In this document: one piece after another, positions 1-7,868 of the stretch
Layout of the letters: every line of letters starts with the position of its first letter
How positions within the stretch are numbered: position 1 is the first letter of the stretch
DNA from: Desulfobacterales bacterium
GTDB taxonomy: Bacteria; Desulfobacterota; Desulfobacteria; Desulfobacterales; JAUCGF01
Length of the DNA: 8,765 nucleotides
NCBI GenBank assembly: GCA_029940345.1
Contig: JAOZRC010000192.1
Span: 1-8,765, forward strand
Direction: 5' to 3'
Program-made: the position numbers and the translations under genes
The notes under the pieces: model-generated
Databases searched by the model: none
Seen by the model: the letters and a program-made list of their open reading frames with translations, nothing else
Told to the model about the DNA's origin: nothing

Positions 1-67
1 CTTAGCGAAGCGTAACCCGACGTGAAAACCGGTTTTTGTCGGTTTACGCTTGGCTAACCCGACCTTA
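1..67. repeat. REP-like palindromic element
   Basis: Two 20-nt arms (2-21 and 38-57) are inverted copies of each other with 18 of 20 positions pairing. A second small palindrome (aaaaccggtttt, 25-36) sits in the loop. The right arm continues into 'aacccgacctta'. A long imperfect stem with GCGAAGCGTAACCCGAC-type arms is the style of dispersed intergenic repeats seen in many bacterial genomes, from memory of such elements and not from a search. The window edge may cut it on the left. It could also act as a bidirectional terminator, but no T-run follows the stem. The 9-mer agcgaagcg (4-12) recurs at 8736-8744 in the hairpin that closes the window. Confidence 0.75.
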
Positions 68-494
68 TAGTTGGTCTGTGGTGAAAATTGTCATAAAAAG
101 GCAGACTGCCAAAAGTGCTTTTAAAGTGTTTTCTCCAGGCGTATCACTACGACTGCTGAATTGGCGGATGGGATATTGAAAGGAATCAGGGCTTTTTAAG
201 CCCCAGCTTTTTGATGCGGTTGCGTAGTTTTGAGTATATTGCTTGCAACTATCTTGTATCATTTTAAATAAACTAACTTTCACTTCTCAAACCATTTTTT
301 ATCTCAGGCTTATTAATAATATCGACATAATATTAATCGGTTACAAATATTTTTGATTTCTTGAAAACGTTAAAACCGGTCATTTTATGTTCAGGTTTGA
401 CAGTTCATTTTTGTAAACCCATTTGCTTTCTGACGCCCTTATTCGATCAAAAATATCAGTCAGTTATAACAGTCAATGATGATTAATGAAAAAA
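68..494. other. AT-rich intergenic stretch, no convincing gene
   Basis: About 430 bases without a supportable gene. The only open frame of note is a 72-codon one on the minus strand (65-283). It would start with GTG at 281-283, has its only purine-rich upstream stretch (gagaa) about 1 nt from that start, stops inside the neighbouring palindrome, and resembles no family I know. A perfect TTGACA occurs at 397-402, but no acceptable -10 box lies 16-18 nt downstream. An AT-only inverted repeat at 312-337 is listed separately. The rest shows nothing I can name. Confidence 0.6.
312..337. repeat. AT-only inverted repeat with CGAC loop
   Basis: Arms 312-322 and 327-337 pair at 10 of 11 positions around the 4-nt loop cgac. 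Both arms consist only of A and T. It could be a weak operator, a bend or melting site, or chance in AT-rich DNA. No gene start lies close enough on either side to assign a regulatory role. Confidence 0.35.
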
Positions 495-692
495 AGCCCT
501 GAAAGGGCGAACTTTTAAAGCTCAGGGCATCGCCCTTGGTCCGTTATTATGTGACCATTAGCCCTGAAAGGGCGGGCTAGTGTGAAAAAAGGCAGTGGAA
601 AGATCGCCAGCCCGCCCTTTCAGGGCTGATAATACAATATATCCAGACCCAGGGCGATGCCCTGGGCTCTAGTAGTACGCGCTTTCAGCGCT
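495..692. repeat. 198-bp palindromic array of six triloop hairpins
   Basis: Two 84-nt arms (495-578 and 609-692) are inverted copies with about 65 of 84 positions pairing and no gaps, around a 30-nt centre (579-608). The innermost 19 nt of each arm (560-578, 609-627) pair perfectly. Six short hairpins, each a 5-bp stem with a 3-nt loop, lie along it. They are gccct-gaa-agggc (496-508), agggc-atc-gccct (524-536), gccct-gaa-agggc (561-573), and then the mirrored set at 614-626, 651-663 and 679-691. The last has changed to gcgct-ttc-agcgc with both stem sides altered together. Start-to-start spacing is 28, 37, 53, 37, 28, symmetric about 593.5. This looks like a non-autonomous REP/MITE-type element; no transposase is in the window. 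It is not a CRISPR array, because the units are inverted and the spacers are short and unequal. Confidence 0.85.
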
Positions 693-708
693 AACCTCAC
701 AGGTCGAA

Positions 709-808
709 ATTTTTCTGCCATTTTGGGAATGCACCCGTTCGTAGTTCCGCCTTGAGGCGGTTTTTATTCCCGCCTCACGGCGGAACTACGAACTGTTAAC
801 AGAAAAAT
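709..808. repeat. Long hairpin repeat (GTAGTTCCGCC type) with flanking arms
   Basis: Arms 737-760 and 770-793 are inverted copies with 23 of 24 positions pairing around a 9-nt loop (tttttattc). Each arm also folds alone: ccgcct/aggcgg at 747-760 and ccgcc/ggcgg at 770-783. A further perfect 9-bp pair, atttttctg (709-717) with cagaaaaat (800-808), encloses the whole but is offset by 13 nt, which gives a bulge. The palindrome tgttaaca lies at 794-801. This appears to be a second repeat family, distinct in sequence from the one at 495-692. If transcribed it would form a very stable stem just upstream of the kinase gene. It lacks the T-run of an intrinsic terminator. Confidence 0.8.
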
Positions 809-906
809 GAAAGATACCCAATCGCCCTATAAATCATTCTTGATTGCATCGTATATATAGTGTAAGCTGACCAGTTGGTATTTAGGCACGTTGAAAATAT
901 TTATGC
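809..906 (+). promoter_or_regulatory. Leader region, probable location of the operon promoter
   Basis: This stretch separates the last upstream hairpin from the kinase start, so the promoter is expected here or just upstream. A weak candidate pairs TTGATT (840-845) with TAAGCT (863-868) at 17-nt spacing. An AT-rich run tatatata lies at 852-859. Neither box is close to consensus, so the exact site is not established. Confidence 0.25.
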
Positions 907-913
907 AAAAAGG
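907..913 (+). promoter_or_regulatory. Ribosome binding site deciding the kinase start
   Basis: AAAAAGG ends 7 nt before the ATG at 921. Two other in-frame starts exist upstream. TTG at 891 has only tttagg four nt away, and ATG at 903 has no purine-rich site at useful distance. From memory, homologues also begin just ahead of a G-Y-x-x-x-x-x-I-Y-E-S-A motif, which fits 921. Confidence 0.55.
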
Positions 914-920
914 CGCATCC

Positions 921-3900
921 ATGATTCCCGTTAAAGGCTACACCACGAAAAAAAAAATATATGAAAGCGCCAGTTCATTGGTCTGGCGGGCGCTTCGGGA
1001 CAGTGACAACCAGCCGGTCATCCTGAAAATTTTAAAGGAAGAATATCCCCTTCCCAATGAACTGGCGCATTACCGGCAGGAATATGAAATTGCCTCCGGC
1101 TTAAAACAAAAAACCACAGGTGTTATTGAGCCCTACGGTATAGAAAAATATGAAAATAAGCTGATTATCAGTTTTGAGGATTTCGGTGCCGAATCGCTAC
1201 GCATCCTGTTGGAAAAGAAAACATTCACCATAAACAAGTTCCTTGAAATCGCCATTCGCATTACAGAAATTTTAGGTGAAATTCATGCCGCCAATGTGAT
1301 ACACAAGGATATTAATCCTTCCAATATCGTCATGAATGTTCAAACCGGGGAGATCAAAATTATTGATTTCGGTATTTCAACCGTTTTGCCCCATGTGAGC
1401 CTGGCCCAAGGCTGCGAAAGTCCCCAGAATCCCAAAGCTCAAAACCTTGAAGGCACACTGGCCTATATCTCGCCGGAGCAGACCGGCAGGATGAACCGTA
1501 GTTTGGATTTTCGCACCGATTTTTACTCCCTGGGAATCACGTTCTATGAGATGCTCTGCGGGAGACTGCCTTTTGAAGCCGACACCCCGATGGAGATGGT
1601 GCATTGCCATCTTGCCAAAGAACCCCAGGCGCCATGCCGCATCATGTCCTCTGCGCCCCGATCGATTTCAGATATCATCATGAAACTGATGGCCAAGGAC
1701 CCGGAAAAAAGGTATCAGAGCGCTTTCGGAATCCGGGCGGATATGGAAAGATGTTCAGACCGGCTTTTAAAAAACGGAACCATCGGTGAATTTCATATTG
1801 CCAGCCAGGATATTGCCGACCGCTTTCAAATCCCTCAAAAGTTGTATGGACGCGAGCATGAAATCGAGATACTTTTGAATGCATTTGATCGGATCTGCGA
1901 TATAACCGCTTCCGCCGACAAAAGCGTCAAAAACGCAAAAAACCGCGAATCCGAAATTATTTTGGTGTCTGGTTACGCGGGGATCGGCAAATCGACCCTG
2001 GTCCGGGAGATTCACAAACCGCTCACTTTAGAAAACGGGTATTTCATCACCGCCAAGTTTGACCAATTCAAGGGCAATACGCCTTATTACGCAATAATCG
2101 ACGCTTTTTCGGAACTGATGAAACAGATATTGGCCGAGCACGAAGATTACCTTGCCATCTGGCGCAACAAGCTTTTAACCGCCTTGGGGCCCAACGCGCA
2201 AATCATCATTGATGTGATTCCCGAATTGGAACTGATCATAGGAAAACAGTCGCCAGCTCATAAAATAGCGACTGCAACAGAGCCTGAACAGGTGTTGAAT
2301 CGCTTTAATTTGACATTTGAAAATTTCCTGGCCGTGTTTATCAGTCCCGAGCATCCGCTGGTCATCTTTTTAGACGATTTGCAATGGGCCGACAGCGCCA
2401 GTTTGAAATTGATCCAAAATATGATCTTTGCCAGAAAAACCAACCTGTTGCTTATCGGCGCTTTTCGGGACAATGAAGTGGATGCGGCCCATCCGTTGAT
2501 GTTGACCATGGATGAACTTACCAAGACAGGCGTCAATATCCGTCATATCCGATTAACACCGTTACAGGCGGATCACGCCTGTCAGATGATCGCCGAGGCG
2601 CTTCACTGCAGCGATGACAAAGCCCGACCGCTAACCGAAATCGTGTATGCCAAGACCGGTGGGAACCCTTTTTTCATCAATGTGCTGCTGAAAACGTTGT
2701 ATGACGACAAGCTGATCCTCTTTGATCCACGTAAGGGCCGTTGGAACTGGTCTTTAAAAAAAATAGGTACCGTTGCGCTTTCCGATAATGTGGTCGAATT
2801 GACGGCTGATCGGATTAAAAAATTATCTCAGACGACCCAGGACATTTTAACCCTGGCTGCGTGTATCGGCAACCGCTTTGCACTTGTCATTTTAGCCTAT
2901 ATATCGGGACAAAAACCCAGGGAGATCGGAATACACTTGGGGGAAGCGATTGACGCGGGCCTTATTTTTCCAGTGGGTGACACATTCAGACTGATTGATA
3001 CGGATGACACGGCCCATATAGATTACAAATTCGCCCATGACCAGATTCAACAGGCGGCCTATTCCATGATTCCGCAAGATCGCAGAGCGTCAACTCACCG
3101 CCGGGTCGGTTTGATGCTGTTACGGAATTTGCCCCCGGAAGTGCATAAGGATAAAATTTTTGACATTGTCAACCAACTGAATCAAGGCAGCGCATTAATA
3201 ACAGATGTTACCGAACGGCGTGAACTGGCACGTTTGAATCACACCGCCGGCAACAAAGCCAGGGCGGCGGCCGCCTATACACCGGCTTATGCTTACTATA
3301 AAGCCGGCATCGGATTAACTGAAGCCGACTGTTGGGCAACCGATTACCAATTGAGCCTTGATCTCTGGTCCGAAGCGGCCGAGGCGGCCTATCTTTGCAC
3401 CGAATTCGATCTGATTGAACATTATGCCGCGCCTGTGCTGGAAAACGCCAAAACCATAAACGATCGTATTAAGGTGTACGAAGTATGTATTATGGCGTAC
3501 ATCGCCCAGAATGATTTTCAAAAGGCGATCCGCATGGGCAAAACCGTTTTGGAACAACTTGGCGCGCGCTTACCGTCAAAAGCGAACAAGGCCCAGATAT
3601 TGTTAGGTTTGGCCCGCTTGAAAATCGCCATACCCAAGCGACGTATTGAGAATCAGATCAATCTCCCGGAAATGACGGACCCCGCCATGATCGCAGCCAT
3701 GCGCATCTTAATGAAAATCGGGCCGGCGGCGTATATCAGCGACCCGTTGCTGCTGCCCCTGATTCATATCAAACGGGTCATGTTAACGCTCCGTTACGGC
3801 AACATGCCGCTATCCGCCGATGTCTATGTTTGTATCGGGATCATTATGTGCGGAGTGGTGGGCGACATTGACACCGGCGGCCGCTTCGGTGAACTGGCGT

Positions 3901-6900
3901 TACGTGTTTTCGATCGCTTCAAAACAAATGAATACAAAGCGCGGTTGGATTTGGGCTATAATGCGTTTATCCGACATTGGAAGGCGCATGTGAACACCAC
4001 CTTAACGCCTCTGAAAGAGGGGTATCAAAGCGGTCTTGAAACCGGTGATTTGGAATATGCCGTTTTTTGTATCGCGTTCTACTGCCATCATGCGCATTTG
4101 ACAGGGCACAACCTGGCTGTTTTAAAAAAAGAGGTCACTTCTTTTATCGAACCGATCATCCGGCTCAGACAGGAATTGAGCATTACAACAATGAATAAAT
4201 TGTTGCTCCAGGTCATTGTCAACCTGACGGATTGTCCGGAGAACCCTTGGATTCTGAATGGTGACCATTTTGATGAAAAAGTGGCGCTGGCGTTATTCCA
4301 CAAGGTTAAAAACAGGACCGCCGTCTTTGTTTTTTATTATTCCAAACTGATCCAGTGTTATCGTTTTGAGGAATACAACCAGGCGTTAGTGTATTCAACC
4401 GATGCGCAACGCTACGCGGACGGAGCCGTTGCCATGGTGTATGTGGGTTCTTTTGTTTTTTACCATTCACTGACGCTACTGGCATTATATCATCAGGCTG
4501 CCAAGGCCGAACAAAAAACCTTTAGGCGCAAGTTACGCGCGAACCAGAAAAAAATGAAAAAATGGGCCTATTACGCGCCTGAGAATTATCAGCACAAATG
4601 GAAACTGGTGGAAGCCGAACGCGCCCGAATTGCCAATGATTATGAAAAAGCCACCAGGTATTACGATGAAGCCATCAAACTGGCTGAAACGAATGAGTAT
4701 CTGAACGACCAGGCGCTGGCGCTGGAACTGGCGGGCAAATTTTACTTAGACAACAACCATCCCATCATCGCCAAAACCTATCTTCGTGACGCCCATTATG
4801 CCTATCAGAAGTGGGGCGCTGACACCAAAGTCTTATGGTTGGCAAGGAAGTATGACAAATTTTTCTATGCCAGGCATGGCCACTTTGCAGATAACGCTGC
4901 CACTGAAACGTTTCTTAAAATGACGTCAACTGTAAAAGATCGGGGCCAAACCGTGTCTTCACTAGATCTTGAATCCGTCATGCAAGCGTCTCAGACCATT
5001 TCCGGTGAAATTATTTTATCCACCCTGATCGACAAAATGATGCATATTGTGATTGAAAACAGCGGTGCCGAAAAAGCGCTCTTTATAAAAGGAAACGAGG
5101 GCTCCCTTTTTATCGAAGCGGAAACGCTTGCCCAGGCGGACGCAACTGCTATTTTGGAAACGATTTCACTGAAAGCCCCTGAAGCCGCTGAGAAGATGCC
5201 GGTCAGTATTATCAATTACGTTGCCAGGACATTTAAAGATGTTGTTATTGATGATGCTTTTGAAAAGGGGCAGTTTACCAAAGACCGCTATGTCATTGAG
5301 CACAACCTCAAATCGGTGCTCTGCACGCCGTTGATCAGCCGTGGCAAATTAAGGGGCGTTTTATACCTTGAGAATAATTTTACGGCTGGCGTATTTACAC
5401 CGGAACGCGTCAAAATCATGCAAATGCTGACATCCCAGGTGGCCATTTCCGTTGAAAACGCCGGTTTTTATAAAAGTTTAAAAGAATCGGAGAAAAGATA
5501 TCGTTCTTTATGGGAAAGGGCCGTGGAGGGGATTTTTCAGTCATTACCGGACGGCCAGCTTATCAGCGCCAACCCGTCGTTATACAAGATCATGGGGTAT
5601 GAATTGTCCGAAGCGGCGCCGTCACTGATAACGGACCTTGCCAAACAGTTCTATGTGCATCCGCAAGATCGAGAGGTTCTCCTCCACAACCTGCGAACAC
5701 ATGACCAGATCGTCGGATTTGAAACCGAAATATTCAAAAAAGACGGAACCCCTATCTGGATTTCATTATCCGCCCGGGCGATCAAAGACGCCCAAGGCAA
5801 TATTCAGCTAATCGAGGGCTCTATTGTTGATATCAGTGAACGTATTGAAAAAGAAAAAGCCAATCACGAACGTCGTGCGGCTGAAGCCGCTAATCGTGCC
5901 AAAAGCGAATTTTTGGCCAATATGAGCCACGAAATTCGTACACCCATGAATGCCGTCCTCGGATTCACCGAGCTGCTTGATTCCCTGGTGACGGATCGGA
6001 AACAGCGCGAATATCTAAACGCCATTAAGTCAGGCGGCAAGGGGCTTTTAACGATTATTAACGATATCTTGGACCTCTCTAAAATCGAAGCCGGTAAGCT
6101 GGAGATTCAATATGAACCGGTCAATCTGCATACCATTTTTAAGGAAATTGAAAGTATTTTTTCCCTAAAAGCGTCTCGCAAAAATATCGAGTTTATTATT
6201 GAAATCGATCCCCGACTCCCTGAAAACCTTATCATGGATGAAGTTCGGGTGCGCCAGATTCTTTTCAACCTGGTTGGAAATGCCTTTAAATTTACCGAAA
6301 AAGGGTATATCAAATTAACGGTCGGCCAGATTTTTATCAAAGATGCGCCGGCATCACCTTTAAAGGATTCATTCCAAGACGGATCTGAGCGTCTGCCGAA
6401 CCTGCGCATCACCGTTGAAGACACCGGGATCGGAATCCCTGGAAAGGATCAGGAAAAAATATTTGAATCTTTTAAACAGCAAGAGGGGCAGAGTACGCGC
6501 AAATTTGGCGGAACCGGCCTGGGATTGGCGATATGCAAACGTCTTGTGGAAATGATGGATGGCTCTGTCAGCGTTAAAAGCACCCCGGGGAAAGGCTCTG
6601 TTTTTGAGATCATACTGCACGACGTTGCCATCGCCGAAGATGCCGTGATCAGACCTGATGATAAGACCGAGACCCCGGACATCATTTTTGAACCGGCGGA
6701 CCTATTGGTCGCTGATGATGTTGATTCTAACCTGGAGTTAATCAAATCACAGTTTTTTGCCAGTGCCGGCGGCCAGATCAATATCTTATGCGCCGAAAAC
6801 GGGGAAGAAGCGGTTCATAAGGCCCGTCAATATAAGCCGGCGCTGATACTCATGGATATCCGCATGCCTGTTATGGACGGCTATGAGGCGACCCGGCGGC

Positions 6901-7397
6901 TAAAAACCGATAATACAACCCGCCATATCCCGATCATTGCGATAACGGCTTCGGCGCTGGTAAGCGACCAGAAAAAAATCAAACAGCACGGGTTCGACGG
7001 CTGCCTGAGAAAACCGGTGTCCCGAACAGAACTGTATAAAGAATTATCTCGGTTTCTGAAATTTAAAACAAAGGACCAAATTGACAAACCGATTAAAACG
7101 CCTTTGCCTGAAATGCCATCAACTGAAATCGTCGCGCGGCTTCCTGAACTGATCGCAAGATTGGAGCAGGAATTGACCCCCCAATGGAATGAACTCCAAA
7201 AAAAACAGCCGGTCAAAGCGGTGCAAAAATTCGGACAGGATCTGGAAAAATTGGGCGAAGAATACAGTATGAACACCTTGACCAAATTCGGTTCCGATTT
7301 GATTATATATATTAATAATTTCGATATTCGTAAAATGCGTTTTTTGCTTTCCGGATTTCCCGAACTGATTGATCAACTGAAAGCGATGAAAGGATAA
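921..7397 (+). CDS. Giant hybrid Ser/Thr kinase-AAA ATPase-GAF-PAS-histidine kinase-receiver protein
   Basis: Cytoplasmic signalling protein of 2158 residues (counted from ATG 921; 2168 if TTG 891 is used), with no membrane segment or signal peptide. Domains in order: (1) Ser/Thr protein kinase, about 7-285, with Lys36, HKD catalytic loop (Asp130, Asn135), DFG 149-151, GTLAYISPEQ 178-187; the Gly-rich loop is replaced by YESASSLVWR, normal for this family. (2) AAA/NACHT-like ATPase from about 308, Walker A G351-x4-GKST with Lys357, Walker B VIFLDD 481-486, and FAHD motif 704-707. (3) Helical TPR-like region, about 740-1330. (4) GAF, about 1347-1518. (5) PAS, about 1526-1650. (6) HisKA with phospho-acceptor His1670. 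(7) HATPase_c with N box Asn1783/Asn1787, DTGIG 1834-1838, GGTGLGL 1863-1869. (8) Receiver with Asp1979, Thr2009, Lys2031. (9) C-terminal helical segment, about 2050-2158, lacking any histidine. The layout resembles HstK-type double-specificity kinases of cyanobacteria. All catalytic motifs are intact. The bound ligand and targets cannot be read from sequence. It is first gene of an apparent three-gene operon. Confidence 0.96.
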   Translation: MIPVKGYTTKKKIYESASSLVWRALRDSDNQPVILKILKEEYPLPNELAHYRQEYEIASGLKQKTTGVIEPYGIEKYENKLIISFEDFGAESLRILLEKKTFTINKFLEIAIRITEILGEIHAANVIHKDINPSNIVMNVQTGEIKIIDFGISTVLPHVSLAQGCESPQNPKAQNLEGTLAYISPEQTGRMNRSLDFRTDFYSLGITFYEMLCGRLPFEADTPMEMVHCHLAKEPQAPCRIMSSAPRSISDIIMKLMAKDPEKRYQSAFGIRADMERCSDRLLKNGTIGEFHIASQDIADRFQIPQKLYGREHEIEILLNAFDRICDITASADKSVKNAKNRESEIILVSGYAGIGKSTLVREIHKPLTLENGYFITAKFDQFKGNTPYYAIIDAFSELMKQILAEHEDYLAIWRNKLLTALGPNAQIIIDVIPELELIIGKQSPAHKIATATEPEQVLNRFNLTFENFLAVFISPEHPLVIFLDDLQWADSASLKLIQNMIFARKTNLLLIGAFRDNEVDAAHPLMLTMDELTKTGVNIRHIRLTPLQADHACQMIAEALHCSDDKARPLTEIVYAKTGGNPFFINVLLKTLYDDKLILFDPRKGRWNWSLKKIGTVALSDNVVELTADRIKKLSQTTQDILTLAACIGNRFALVILAYISGQKPREIGIHLGEAIDAGLIFPVGDTFRLIDTDDTAHIDYKFAHDQIQQAAYSMIPQDRRASTHRRVGLMLLRNLPPEVHKDKIFDIVNQLNQGSALITDVTERRELARLNHTAGNKARAAAAYTPAYAYYKAGIGLTEADCWATDYQLSLDLWSEAAEAAYLCTEFDLIEHYAAPVLENAKTINDRIKVYEVCIMAYIAQNDFQKAIRMGKTVLEQLGARLPSKANKAQILLGLARLKIAIPKRRIENQINLPEMTDPAMIAAMRILMKIGPAAYISDPLLLPLIHIKRVMLTLRYGNMPLSADVYVCIGIIMCGVVGDIDTGGRFGELALRVFDRFKTNEYKARLDLGYNAFIRHWKAHVNTTLTPLKEGYQSGLETGDLEYAVFCIAFYCHHAHLTGHNLAVLKKEVTSFIEPIIRLRQELSITTMNKLLLQVIVNLTDCPENPWILNGDHFDEKVALALFHKVKNRTAVFVFYYSKLIQCYRFEEYNQALVYSTDAQRYADGAVAMVYVGSFVFYHSLTLLALYHQAAKAEQKTFRRKLRANQKKMKKWAYYAPENYQHKWKLVEAERARIANDYEKATRYYDEAIKLAETNEYLNDQALALELAGKFYLDNNHPIIAKTYLRDAHYAYQKWGADTKVLWLARKYDKFFYARHGHFADNAATETFLKMTSTVKDRGQTVSSLDLESVMQASQTISGEIILSTLIDKMMHIVIENSGAEKALFIKGNEGSLFIEAETLAQADATAILETISLKAPEAAEKMPVSIINYVARTFKDVVIDDAFEKGQFTKDRYVIEHNLKSVLCTPLISRGKLRGVLYLENNFTAGVFTPERVKIMQMLTSQVAISVENAGFYKSLKESEKRYRSLWERAVEGIFQSLPDGQLISANPSLYKIMGYELSEAAPSLITDLAKQFYVHPQDREVLLHNLRTHDQIVGFETEIFKKDGTPIWISLSARAIKDAQGNIQLIEGSIVDISERIEKEKANHERRAAEAANRAKSEFLANMSHEIRTPMNAVLGFTELLDSLVTDRKQREYLNAIKSGGKGLLTIINDILDLSKIEAGKLEIQYEPVNLHTIFKEIESIFSLKASRKNIEFIIEIDPRLPENLIMDEVRVRQILFNLVGNAFKFTEKGYIKLTVGQIFIKDAPASPLKDSFQDGSERLPNLRITVEDTGIGIPGKDQEKIFESFKQQEGQSTRKFGGTGLGLAICKRLVEMMDGSVSVKSTPGKGSVFEIILHDVAIAEDAVIRPDDKTETPDIIFEPADLLVADDVDSNLELIKSQFFASAGGQINILCAENGEEAVHKARQYKPALILMDIRMPVMDGYEATRRLKTDNTTRHIPIIAITASALVSDQKKIKQHGFDGCLRKPVSRTELYKELSRFLKFKTKDQIDKPIKTPLPEMPSTEIVARLPELIARLEQELTPQWNELQKKQPVKAVQKFGQDLEKLGEEYSMNTLTKFGSDLIIYINNFDIRKMRFLLSGFPELIDQLKAMKG
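7389..7394 (+). promoter_or_regulatory. Ribosome binding site of the response regulator
   Basis: AAAGGA lies inside the last codons of the kinase gene, 9 nt before the ATG at 7404. Translation of the regulator is therefore likely coupled to termination on the kinase gene. Confidence 0.6.
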
Positions 7398-7403
7398 GTC
7401 ATA

Positions 7404-7868
7404 ATGAGTACACATACAACCCGACCATTCAATATTTTGATTGTTGATGATGAACCCATTAACATTCAATTGTTAGGCAGTGTCCTTAAAGAGTTAGATT
7501 ATGATATCCAATTTGCCACCAGTGGTGAAGAGGCTCTGGACTGGGTAAATTCAGAATCCTTTGACCTGATTCTCTTAGACGTGATGATGCCGTTAATGAA
7601 CGGATATGAAGTTTGCGTTCGAATTAAAAATAATGAGGACACAAAGGCGATACCGATACTCTTTCTTAGCGCCAGCGTCAGTGCTGAAAAAAGAATCAAG
7701 GGGTTTGAAATCGGAGCCGTTGATTTTATCACCAAACCGTTTAACCGTATTGAGTTATTAACCAAAGTTAAAACGCATCTGGAATTAAAAAAATGCCGGG
7801 AAAAATTGGTAGCGCAAAAAAAGGAACTGGATGAAGCCCTGGAAAAAATTGAGCAGATTAACAGATGA
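7404..7868 (+). CDS. Stand-alone response regulator (receiver plus coiled coil)
   Basis: A 154-residue protein. Residues 9-122 form a CheY-like receiver: acidic pair Asp15/Asp16, phospho-acceptor Asp59 in LLDVMMP, switch Ser89 and conserved Lys111 in TKP. Residues about 123-154 are charged and helical (KCREKLVAQKKELDEALEKI), probably a coiled coil for dimerisation or partner docking. There is no DNA-binding, cyclase or HD-GYP output domain. It starts 6 nt after the kinase stop and has a good RBS, so the upstream histidine kinase is the obvious phosphodonor (inference). It could be a phosphate sink, a shuttle to a distant HPt protein, or a protein-interaction output. In related proteins a similar receiver-plus-coil leads into a further catalytic domain, so a shortened version is possible. 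The stop codon TGA overlaps the next gene's ATG and abuts a repeat. Confidence 0.93.
   Translation: MSTHTTRPFNILIVDDEPINIQLLGSVLKELDYDIQFATSGEEALDWVNSESFDLILLDVMMPLMNGYEVCVRIKNNEDTKAIPILFLSASVSAEKRIKGFEIGAVDFITKPFNRIELLTKVKTHLELKKCREKLVAQKKELDEALEKIEQINR

Noticed and set aside
65..283. 72-codon open frame on the minus strand
   Set aside because: GTG start with its only purine stretch about 1 nt away, stop inside a palindromic repeat, no recognisable motif or family, and low-complexity AT-rich surroundings. Most likely chance.
397..402. Perfect TTGACA -35 box
   Set aside because: No -10-like hexamer occurs 16-18 nt downstream on the + strand and no gene starts within reach.
495..692. CRISPR array
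   Set aside because: The repeated units are very short, are inverted about a centre and alternate between two sequences. Spacers are unequal and partly conserved between arms, and there are no cas genes.
737..793. Intrinsic terminator
   Set aside because: The stem is strong, but no T-run follows the right arm, and the loop and arms look like a dispersed repeat.
6369..7469. Overlapping minus-strand open frames opposite the kinase C-terminus
   Set aside because: They are antisense shadows of a gene whose + strand frame carries complete HATPase and receiver motifs. None shows a motif of its own.
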